Assembly (NCBI GenBank): GCA_002398875.1
Contig: DHCC01000002.1
Coordinates: 50,340 to 93,724, forward strand
Length of the DNA: 43,385 nucleotides
From: Bacteroidales bacterium UBA4912
GTDB lineage: Bacteria > Bacteroidota > Bacteroidia > Bacteroidales > Dysgonomonadaceae
Direction of reading: 5' to 3'
The translations under genes were made by a program, and so were the position numbers. The notes beneath the pieces were generated by a model that saw only the letters and a program-made list of their open reading frames with translations, was not told the origin of the DNA and made no database searches. How positions within the stretch are numbered: position 1 is the stretch's first letter; each line of letters starts with the position of its first letter. This document shows positions 25,422 to 32,484 of the stretch, one piece after another.

Positions 25422-26678
25422 ATGAAAGCATTGATGTTTGGATGGGAATTCCCCCCGCATATACTCGGTGGACTTGGAACAGCCAGTTACGGTTTAACTA
25501 AAGGGATGGCTCAACAGGATGACTTGGAAACTATATTTGTTATTCCTAAACCATGGGGGGATGAAGACAAGAGTTTTATGAAAATCATTGGTGCTAATAA
25601 TACACCTGTAGTTTGGAGGGATATTTCACAGGATACAGTTAAATCGAGGCTTGAAAAGTTTATGGATCCACAGGAATATTTTAAACTGCGAGATAACATT
25701 TATGCTGACTTTAACTATATGCATACAAATGACCTGGGATGTATAGAATTTTCAGGAAGATATCCTAACAACATTTTAGAGGAGACAAATAACTACTCTA
25801 TTGTTGCCGGAGTAATTGCAAGAACTTATGATTATGATGTTATTCATGCACATGACTGGCTTACATATCCTGCAGGACTTCATGCTAAAAGCGTTAGTGG
25901 CAAACCGATGGTTATTCATGTTCATGCCACTGAATTCGACCGCAGCCGCGGGAAACCGAATCCTGTAGTTTATGGAATCGAAAAAGATGGCATGGATAAA
26001 TGTGATCACATTATTTGTGTAAGCGATTTGACAAGAAAGACTGTTATTGACTATTATCATCAGCCATACTGGAAAGTTACAACTGTACATAATGCGGTTT
26101 CACCTTTAAGTCCCGAGATTGAAGCAATTGAACGAATTTCAGGTGTTCCCGAAAAAGTGGTTACCTTTCTTGGAAGGATTACTATGCAAAAGGGACCAGA
26201 GTTTTTTGTAGATGCTGCAACTCAAGTGATAAAAAAAACCGATCATATACGTTTTGTAATGGCAGGAAGTGGAGATATGATGGACCAAATGATCCGACTT
26301 GTTGCGGATAGAGGCATAGCCCACAAATTCCACTTTACAGGCTTCCTTCGCGGAAAACAAGTATATGAAATGCTTAAATCGAGTGATGTTTATGTAATGC
26401 CATCTGTATCTGAACCATTTGGCATTTCGCCATTAGAGGCTATGCAATGTGGAGTACCAAGTATAATTTCTTACCAGTCCGGTTGTTCAGAAATTTTGCA
26501 TAACGTTATAAAAACAGACTATTGGGATGTAGATGGAATGGCTGATGCTATATACTCTATTTGTACTTATCCAGCAATGGCCAGCCACCTTAAAGTTGAG
26601 GGTAAAATTGAAGTAGATAATATTAAGTGGGAGGATGCTGGACTAAAAGTTAGAAAAATATACGATAATTTAGTCTGA
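25422..26678 (+). CDS. Glycosyltransferase (GT4/GT-B), probable glycogen synthase of the Bacteroidetes type
   Basis: A 418-residue GT-B enzyme. N-terminal domain: MKALMFGWEFPPHILGGLGTASYGL with the GGLG nucleotide-sugar loop; HAHDWLTYPAG is the acceptor-side motif. C-terminal domain: VTFLGRITMQKGPEFFVDA and the donor-binding E-x7-E in SEPFGISPLEAMQCGVP. In Bacteroidetes, enzymes of this kind between a debranching enzyme and a GH57 protein are annotated as glycogen synthases. Donor specificity (ADP- or UDP-glucose) cannot be told. It begins 10 nt after the debranching enzyme gene. Confidence 0.87.
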   Translation: MKALMFGWEFPPHILGGLGTASYGLTKGMAQQDDLETIFVIPKPWGDEDKSFMKIIGANNTPVVWRDISQDTVKSRLEKFMDPQEYFKLRDNIYADFNYMHTNDLGCIEFSGRYPNNILEETNNYSIVAGVIARTYDYDVIHAHDWLTYPAGLHAKSVSGKPMVIHVHATEFDRSRGKPNPVVYGIEKDGMDKCDHIICVSDLTRKTVIDYYHQPYWKVTTVHNAVSPLSPEIEAIERISGVPEKVVTFLGRITMQKGPEFFVDAATQVIKKTDHIRFVMAGSGDMMDQMIRLVADRGIAHKFHFTGFLRGKQVYEMLKSSDVYVMPSVSEPFGISPLEAMQCGVPSIISYQSGCSEILHNVIKTDYWDVDGMADAIYSICTYPAMASHLKVEGKIEVDNIKWEDAGLKVRKIYDNLV

Positions 26679-26740
26679 AATATTGAGCTGTAAAAACAGT
26701 GAGATTAAAATGAAAATCAATTTATAAACATATAAGAATC

Positions 26741-28093
26741 ATGAAGTCAATTTGCTTTTACTTCCAAATACACCAACCATTTAGATTAAAAAGATATCGT
26801 TTTTTTAATATTGGCAACGATCATTACTACTTTGATGATTTTTCAAACGAGGATATAATGCAACAGATTGCTGCTAAATCATATATCCCTGCCAACCGTA
26901 TGTTACTAGATCTTATTAATCAATACAGAGGGAAATTCAAGGTAGCATTTTCAATTTCCGGAGTAGCTTTGGAACAAATGGAAATTTATGCACCCGAAGT
27001 CATCGACGGGCTTAGGGAACTAAGTAAAAGTGGTGATGTTGAATTCCTGACCGAAACATACGCACATTCACTCTCTAGCCTTTTCGATCCTGAAGAGTTC
27101 CGTAACCAAGTAACAAATCATGCTGAGAGAATCGAATTACTATTTGGTCAGAAACCAAAAGTAATACGAAATACTGAGTTAATCTATTCTGACAAAATAG
27201 CTGAAATGGTTTATGAAATGGGATACAGTAAAATGATTACTGAAGGTGCGAAGCACATCCTTGGCTGGAAGAGTCCCAATTATGTCTATCAATCAGCTTC
27301 ACAACCACAGTTAAAGCTATTGTTAAAAAACAGTAGGTTTAGTGACGATATAGCCTATAAATTCTCTGATTACACCTGGAATGAGTATCCTCTTACAGCC
27401 GAGAAATTCATCTCTTGGATTGCTTCAACGCCTCAGGAAGAGGAAGTTATTAACCTATTTATGAATTATGAAGTATTAGGTAATCTGCAACCATCACATT
27501 CCGGTATTTTTGAATTTATAAAGGCATTACCTCGTTTTGCTTTTGAAAAAGGAATAAATTTCTCAACACCTAGTGAGATAATGGATACAAAGAAGCCAGT
27601 TGGGGCAATTAATGTTCCGGAAACAATTTCATGGGCTGATGAAGAACGTGACGTAAGTGCATGGCTTGGTAATAAACTTCAACAAAGTGCTTTAAAATCG
27701 TTATATGGAATAGGAGAACGTGTGAGGCTATGCATTGATCGTCAATTAAAGCAGGACTGGATGTATCTGCAGTCTAGTGATCATTTCTATTATATGTCTA
27801 CGAAGCATTTTGGCAGTAACAATAGTAATTTCAGTCCTTATATGTCACCTTACGATGCTTTCAACAATTATATGAATGTCCTTAGTGATTTTATTGTAAG
27901 AGTTAAATCTCAGTATCCTGATACTGTGGACAATGAAGAATTGAATGCATTACTTACAACTATTCACAATCAGGAAATGGAAATAAAGCGATTGCAGAAA
28001 GAATTAAAGACAGTTATAGGTACAAATGAAGAACTATTAGTTGAAAAACTTTCAAAGAAAGATAAAATCAAAGTTTTATCATCCAAGAACTAG
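26741..28093 (+). CDS. Glycoside hydrolase family 57 protein (alpha-amylase-like)
   Basis: A 450-residue cytoplasmic GH57 protein. Visible conserved regions: His11-Gln-Pro in FQIHQPFR, the GDVEFLTETYAHSL strand, and Glu146 in RNTELIYSD as the expected nucleophile. The region expected to hold the proton donor reads NLFMNYEVLGNLQ, where active relatives have an Asp (MDYETFGEH-like), so position 242 is Asn here. The protein may therefore be non-hydrolytic or altered; GH57 alpha-amylase-like homologues lacking catalytic residues have been described in Bacteroidetes. The C-terminal 60 residues form a charged coiled-coil-like tail. Third gene of the glycogen operon, 62 nt after the glycosyltransferase. 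Confidence 0.88.
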   Translation: MKSICFYFQIHQPFRLKRYRFFNIGNDHYYFDDFSNEDIMQQIAAKSYIPANRMLLDLINQYRGKFKVAFSISGVALEQMEIYAPEVIDGLRELSKSGDVEFLTETYAHSLSSLFDPEEFRNQVTNHAERIELLFGQKPKVIRNTELIYSDKIAEMVYEMGYSKMITEGAKHILGWKSPNYVYQSASQPQLKLLLKNSRFSDDIAYKFSDYTWNEYPLTAEKFISWIASTPQEEEVINLFMNYEVLGNLQPSHSGIFEFIKALPRFAFEKGINFSTPSEIMDTKKPVGAINVPETISWADEERDVSAWLGNKLQQSALKSLYGIGERVRLCIDRQLKQDWMYLQSSDHFYYMSTKHFGSNNSNFSPYMSPYDAFNNYMNVLSDFIVRVKSQYPDTVDNEELNALLTTIHNQEMEIKRLQKELKTVIGTNEELLVEKLSKKDKIKVLSSKN

Positions 28094-28112
28094 ATTTAAA
28101 AGTTATCAAAAA

Positions 28113-28143
28113 CATAAAAGGAGCAATTCATGCTCCTTTTATG
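28113..28143. terminator. Bidirectional terminator between the glycogen operon and rny
   Basis: Perfect 13-bp stem CATAAAAGGAGCA / TGCTCCTTTTATG with a 5-nt loop ATTCA, placed between two convergent genes. Confidence 0.8.
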
Positions 28144-28170
28144 TTATATTAATTAATCAGAAAAAACTTA

Positions 28171-29700
28171 TTACTTGGCAAAGCTTACTGCTCTGGTCTC
28201 GCGAATTACAGTAATTTTAACCTGCCCCGGATATGTCATCTCAGTTTGTATCTTACGTGCAATTTCATCTGATAGTTTTTCAGTATCCTGATCATCTATC
28301 TTATCAGCACCTACAATGACACGCAACTCCCTACCGGCTTGTATTGCATAGGTTTTAACAACACCTGGATATGATAATGCAAGATTCTCAAGATCATTAA
28401 GTCTTTTTATGTAAGCTTCCACTATTTCTCGACGGGCACCCGGTCTTGCTCCTGAAATAGCATCACACACTTGTACAATAGGTGCAAGAAGAGTAGTCAT
28501 CTCAACTTCATCATGATGAGATCCAATTGCATTGCATATATCGGGTTTTTCTTTATATTTCTCTGCAAGCTTCATCCCCAATACTGCGTGTGGCAATTCA
28601 GGCTCATCATCAGGCACTTTACCTATATCATGAAGAAGCCCTGCACGTTTAGCTTTCTTTGGATTCAAACCTAGCTCAGAAGCCATAATAGCACACAAAT
28701 TTGCTGTCTCTCGCGAATGCTGCAGCAAATTCTGACCATAAGATGATCTGTATTTCATTTTACCAACAATTCTGATCAGTTCAGGATGAAGTCCATGAAT
28801 TCCTAAGTCAATTACAGTACGTTTTCCTGTCTCTACAATTTCATCTTCAATTTGTTTCTTGACTTTGGATACAACCTCTTCTATTCGCGCCGGATGTATA
28901 CGACCATCAGCTACCAATTGATGCAAAGAAAGACGGGCAATTTCACGTCTTACCGGATCAAATCCTGATATTACAATAGCTTCTGGCGTATCATCAACAA
29001 CAATTTCCACACCAGTGGCTGCTTCTAGAGCTCTAATGTTACGTCCTTCACGACCTATAATCCTACCTTTTATTTCATCAGAATCTATATGAAATACAGT
29101 TATGGCGTTCTCAATGGATGTTTCTGTTGCTACACGCTGAATAGACTGTATTACAATACGTTTAGCCTCTTTATTAGCTGTCATTTTGGCCTCATCCATA
29201 ATTTCACTTATGTATGATTGAGCATCACTCTTCGCTTCTTCTTTTAATGACTCTACCAGTCTTTCTTTTGCCTCTTCAGCAGACAAGCCTGAAATAGTTT
29301 CCAATTTTTCTACTGATTGCCTGTGAAGACGTTCTAGTTCTGCACTCTTTTTATCCAGGAATTCTTGTTGGTTCAACAGATTATTCTTTAGTTCATCTGT
29401 TTCAACATTCTTTTTATTAATTTCTTCCTGTCTCTGATTAAGAGTTATTTCACGCTGTTTCAACCTGTTTTCGGCAGATTGTATTTTTGAAGTGCGTGAA
29501 TTAATTTGTCTTTCTGCGTCATTTTTAAGCTCAAGAGTTTCTTCTTTTGCTTCCAGTAATAACTTCTTTTTTATCACTTCGGCTTCCTTTTCCGCATCAC
29601 TCAGAATTTTTTGAGCTTGCGAGTTAGCCGTCTTACCGGTAAAGTACCAAGCTATTACAGCTCCGATTACTAAACCGATAATACCTATTACTATGTTCAT
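28171..29700 (-). CDS. rny: Ribonuclease Y
   Basis: Membrane-anchored endoribonuclease that initiates mRNA decay. The 509-residue protein has the expected order: an N-terminal transmembrane helix (IVIGIIGLVIGAVIAWYF, residues 3-20), a long Lys/Glu-rich coiled coil to about 190, a KH RNA-binding domain (GRIIGREGRNIRALE), and an HD metal-dependent domain with His357-Asp358 in LLHDIGK, followed by the conserved C-terminal region ending in RETRAVSFAK. Length matches the family. It lies downstream of zapA on the same strand, but a terminator separates them. Confidence 0.97.
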   Translation of the reverse strand: MNIVIGIIGLVIGAVIAWYFTGKTANSQAQKILSDAEKEAEVIKKKLLLEAKEETLELKNDAERQINSRTSKIQSAENRLKQREITLNQRQEEINKKNVETDELKNNLLNQQEFLDKKSAELERLHRQSVEKLETISGLSAEEAKERLVESLKEEAKSDAQSYISEIMDEAKMTANKEAKRIVIQSIQRVATETSIENAITVFHIDSDEIKGRIIGREGRNIRALEAATGVEIVVDDTPEAIVISGFDPVRREIARLSLHQLVADGRIHPARIEEVVSKVKKQIEDEIVETGKRTVIDLGIHGLHPELIRIVGKMKYRSSYGQNLLQHSRETANLCAIMASELGLNPKKAKRAGLLHDIGKVPDDEPELPHAVLGMKLAEKYKEKPDICNAIGSHHDEVEMTTLLAPIVQVCDAISGARPGARREIVEAYIKRLNDLENLALSYPGVVKTYAIQAGRELRVIVGADKIDDQDTEKLSDEIARKIQTEMTYPGQVKITVIRETRAVSFAK

Positions 29701-29800
29701 ATTGTTTTAATTTATTAATTATTATATTACTCCTCCATTAAACTTTCATAGTAAATCACAGAGGTAGTAGTTTTATCTTTATTATTTTACATTACTTTAT

Positions 29801-29853
29801 AAAAAAAATCGCACTCAATTAAACACATATACAATATGTGATTAAAAGGTGCG
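29801..29853 (-). terminator. Terminator downstream of zapA
   Basis: Minus-strand hairpin built from CGCAC / GTGCG outer pairs (29810-29814 with 29849-29853) and a perfect CACATAT / ATATGTG inner stem with a 3-nt loop, followed by eight T residues (the A-run at 29801-29808). It separates zapA from rny. Confidence 0.7.
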
Positions 29854-29859
29854 GATAAG

Positions 29860-29882
29860 GATCTCTGTTCAAAACAAAGATC
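29860..29882 (-). other. Second hairpin between zapA and its terminator
   Basis: GATCTCTG (29860-29867) and CAAAGATC (29875-29882) form an 8-bp stem with one G-T pair and a 7-nt loop, just past the zapA stop codon. With the terminator it forms a two-hairpin 3' end of about 80 nt, which could stabilise the message. Confidence 0.4.
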
Positions 29883-29885
29883 ATA

Positions 29886-30185
29886 TTATTTTTTCAGATA
29901 ATTATCCAACTCGCTTATCAACGAATCAATTTTATCTTCAAAGGGTTTAGTATTATTTTTATCGCCTAGAGAAAAATTCTCTGCCAATGCCTGAATAGCT
30001 GTCATAGCCATAAAATCCTGTGTTGTTAAATTTGCGTTTTCACCAAATGCAACACGGTATTGGTTTACTTTTATATCTATCTTTTTTGCGGCAGTACGGA
30101 AAGCCTGTTCTTCAGACCTTTTAACTTTCAATGGGTACCTTCTGCCTGCAACCTCTAACGTTAATAAAAATTTTTCATCTCCCAT
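29886..30185 (-). CDS. zapA: Cell division protein ZapA
   Basis: A 99-residue FtsZ-associated protein that promotes Z-ring bundling. The N-terminal beta-strand domain (FLLTLEVAGRRYPLKVKRSEEQAFR) is followed by a long helix (QDFMAMTAIQALAENFSLG) that mediates dimer and tetramer formation. The start was placed at the ATG at 30185; the preceding GTG would add one residue. It follows a small coiled-coil gene by 18 nt, an arrangement common in Bacteroidetes. Confidence 0.92.
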   Translation of the reverse strand: MGDEKFLLTLEVAGRRYPLKVKRSEEQAFRTAAKKIDIKVNQYRVAFGENANLTTQDFMAMTAIQALAENFSLGDKNNTKPFEDKIDSLISELDNYLKK

Positions 30186-30203
30186 CACATAAATTTTAAA
30201 ATC

Positions 30204-30494
30204 CTATTTTAATAAATTTATGCATTTGTCCACTTCCCGCACCAGTTTGGATAATTTTAATTTCGCAGTATCAACATCAACTGAAGCTGCTGTAATTGTC
30301 CTTACTGTCTTTAAACTTTCATACTTTGCTTTCAAGTCCTTCAGATTTTTAGTAGCCTCATCAACTTGACTCTGTTTTAACTTTATCTCCGTTTTTAATC
30401 TACTGTTCTCATCTTTTAATGAATCACATAAAAACAGAATCTGTTTAATACGTACTTCAAGATCAACGAGCAACTTACTATTTTCGTCAGTCAT
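30204..30494 (-). CDS. Small coiled-coil protein upstream of zapA
   Basis: A 96-residue protein that is almost entirely a predicted coiled coil, with heptad-like spacing through LEVRIKQILFLCDSLKDEN and onwards to SLKTVRTI. No catalytic motif, signal peptide or membrane span. Its position 18 nt before zapA and its length suggest a ZapB-like or other division-associated partner, but that is inference from context only. It has a very good Bacteroidetes promoter and a leader of about 15 nt. Confidence 0.75.
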   Translation of the reverse strand: MTDENSKLLVDLEVRIKQILFLCDSLKDENSRLKTEIKLKQSQVDEATKNLKDLKAKYESLKTVRTITAASVDVDTAKLKLSKLVREVDKCINLLK

Positions 30495-30513
30495 ATAAAA
30501 ACAAAAATTCAGA

Positions 30514-30545
30514 CAAATATAAGAATTGATATAGAATATGACAAA
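30514..30545 (-). promoter_or_regulatory. Consensus promoter of the coiled-coil/zapA operon
   Basis: On the minus strand TTTG (plus 30542-30545) and TATATTTG (plus 30514-30521) are exactly 20 nt apart: a full match to the Bacteroidetes -33/-7 consensus. The predicted start is near 30509, 15 nt before the ATG. Confidence 0.7.
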
Positions 30546-30589
30546 TTATTGATTGTTATTTTTCAAATATTCATTACTTTATATCTGTT

Positions 30590-30622
30590 TTTGGATAGTT
30601 TGCTTTAGATTTGATAACTTTG
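30590..30622 (+). promoter_or_regulatory. Consensus promoter of the B3/B4-domain gene, nearly leaderless
   Basis: TTTG at 30590-30593 and TAACTTTG at 30615-30622 are 21 nt apart, a full consensus match. The ATG at 30628 is only five nucleotides after the -7 element, so transcription should start at or within a base or two of the start codon. Confidence 0.65.
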
Positions 30623-30627
30623 CACTT

Positions 30628-31314
30628 ATGAAATTGAAAATAACTATAGGAGAGGAAATTTTAGATGTATGTCCAAGTTTCCATTTAGTTGCTATTATTT
30701 GCAAAGTAAAAAACACTAAATATAATGATGAACTATGGAGAGAAATAGATAAATTTATAGAACATTTTCCCTCTTCATCCAGCATGACAGATATAAAAAA
30801 ACGTCCTGCTATTGAAGCCACTCGCAAAGTATATAAACAATTGGGAAAAGACCCCAACAGATATAGGCCATCAGGCGAAGCTTTATGTAGAAGAATATTA
30901 AAGGGACAAGGTCTTTATCAAATAGATACTCTTGTAGATTTAATAAACCTTATTTCGTTAAAAACAGGATATTCCATAGGAGGGTTTGATGCTGATAAAA
31001 TTGAAGGCAATCTAAGATTGGGTGTTGGTATAGCAGATGAACCATTTGAAGCAATAGGCCGTGGTAAGATGAATATAGAAGGCCTGCCGGTCTATCGTGA
31101 TTCAATAGGTGGAATTGGTAATCCAAGCAGCGACGAGGAAAGAACAAAAATAGCTTTAGAAACAGTACACTTGTTGATGCTGATTAATGGATATTCAGGC
31201 AAAGAGGGTCTTAATGAAGCCACAGATTACTCCATCGATCTTCTTAAAAAATATGCCTATGCCGACCAGATTAAAATCAGGTCAGTAAATGGTGAAATAT
31301 CTAAATCTAATTAA
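30628..31314 (+). CDS. B3/B4 tRNA-binding domain protein (PheRS beta-like)
   Basis: A 228-residue cytoplasmic protein matching the free-standing B3/B4 domain (PF03483), which in phenylalanyl-tRNA synthetase beta edits mischarged tRNA. Recognisable stretches include RPAIEATRKVYKQLGKDPNRYRPS, GYSIGGFDADKIEG, and GLPVYRDSIGGIGNPSSDEERTKIA. Stand-alone members are suspected to hydrolyse misacylated tRNA or small ligands, but their function is not well defined. The ATG at 30628 was chosen over an upstream in-frame start at 30553, because the promoter for this gene lies between them. Confidence 0.82.
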   Translation: MKLKITIGEEILDVCPSFHLVAIICKVKNTKYNDELWREIDKFIEHFPSSSSMTDIKKRPAIEATRKVYKQLGKDPNRYRPSGEALCRRILKGQGLYQIDTLVDLINLISLKTGYSIGGFDADKIEGNLRLGVGIADEPFEAIGRGKMNIEGLPVYRDSIGGIGNPSSDEERTKIALETVHLLMLINGYSGKEGLNEATDYSIDLLKKYAYADQIKIRSVNGEISKSN

Positions 31315-31345
31315 AAGATAAACTACAACAAATTACTAGAACAAA

Positions 31346-32479
31346 TTACGCTGTGATTTCCTTAGAGATATCTTTCATATAAGGTTCTATAAATACCCAT
31401 CCTACTGCCACTACGATACCGAGAAAAAGAAATCCGATAATTATTATACTTCTCCTGGGTGCACTCTTTTCGAGAGGTACAACAGGAGGGTTTACTAATG
31501 TAAGTATAGTTTGATTTTCTTTTACAGCAATTTTAGCCTGTTCGCGCTGAGTAGCTAACTCACGATAAAGAGTGAAAGCTATGTCATACTCGTTGCGTAA
31601 GCGAGTTTCCATTGATCGTGCAGAAGCAGTTGTTAGTGAACGATTGGCATCCTGAAAAGAGGAGAGACGATTTTGAGCATCAAGAAAGTCGGATTTTGCC
31701 GTCTCAAAACTTTGCTCTACGAACTTTAGGTTGTCATCAAGTTTCTCTGATTTGAATTGTGAGACGTACTCCTCGAGGGTGCGGTATAGTTTATCGGTAA
31801 CTTGTGCCGCTACTTTTGCTTCGGGAAACGTGAAGCCAAGGGTTACATAACCGTCTTTGGAATTAGGGTTTATCTGAATAGCTCCCTGTATAGCGTCATA
31901 GACACTTTTCTCCTCGGGAGTGAGATTGAATACAGAGGTTGAATCTCCTATCAATGAGGTCTCTGCAATTTTAGGCTCTTTATCACTTCTTAAGGCTCCA
32001 ATAATAAGACCGGGTAGCCCGATTGTGTACTTCTTGATTGCTCCTAAGAGATTGAAGCTCCTGTATTGTTTATCTGTGTAATAATCGTAAAGTGTGATAG
32101 GCTGTCCGTCGGATTTCTCTACTATTACTTCTGTTTTCATAATCTCGCGAGTGAATGGTACGCTTTTTATGATCTCGGGATACATGACTGGCGAAAGGGT
32201 GCCCTCGGTCATCATCGCGGTTCCAAGATTTACGCCCATTATTGCAGCTACACCGCCAAGGCCGCCTCCTCCTGATTTGTTTCCGCTTTGAGGAACAACC
32301 GTACATGTAGATGTGTACTGCACAGGTGAAAAGAGTGCTATGAAGAGTCCTATTAACAGAAAGATGGCGGTAAGCTTGATTATAAAACTACGCTTTACCC
32401 AGAGCTTTTTTAGTATCTCTGTTATATCTATTTCGTCTGAATCGTTTTCCGTTACTATCGGTTTATTTTCTTGTTCCAT
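31346..32479 (-). CDS. Polysaccharide chain-length determinant / Wzz-family protein
   Basis: A 377-residue inner-membrane co-polymerase-type protein. N-terminal cytoplasmic tail (EIDITEILKKLWVKR), first membrane span (FIIKLTAIFLLIGLFIALF at about 33-51), a large periplasmic region with coiled coil (DDNLKFVEQSFETAKSDFLD), and the family-typical LEKSAPRRS followed by the second span (IIIIGFLFLGIVVAVGWVF). No tyrosine-kinase domain is fused. It begins 5 nt after the export gene's stop codon, so the two are translated from one message. It probably sets chain length of an exopolysaccharide or capsule. No glycosyltransferase genes adjoin it. Confidence 0.88.
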   Translation of the reverse strand: MEQENKPIVTENDSDEIDITEILKKLWVKRSFIIKLTAIFLLIGLFIALFSPVQYTSTCTVVPQSGNKSGGGGLGGVAAIMGVNLGTAMMTEGTLSPVMYPEIIKSVPFTREIMKTEVIVEKSDGQPITLYDYYTDKQYRSFNLLGAIKKYTIGLPGLIIGALRSDKEPKIAETSLIGDSTSVFNLTPEEKSVYDAIQGAIQINPNSKDGYVTLGFTFPEAKVAAQVTDKLYRTLEEYVSQFKSEKLDDNLKFVEQSFETAKSDFLDAQNRLSSFQDANRSLTTASARSMETRLRNEYDIAFTLYRELATQREQAKIAVKENQTILTLVNPPVVPLEKSAPRRSIIIIGFLFLGIVVAVGWVFIEPYMKDISKEITA

Positions 32480-32484
32480 GTTTA

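Noticed and set aside
29701..29885. 6S RNA gene next to zapA, as in enteric bacteria
   Set aside because: The interval holds two short hairpins and a T-tract, not the long rod with a central bubble expected of 6S RNA, and the structured part is only about 80 nt.
30599..30602. A second TTTG as the -33 element of the B3/B4 gene
   Set aside because: It is 12 nt from the -7 element; the TTTG at 30590-30593 has the correct 21-nt spacing.
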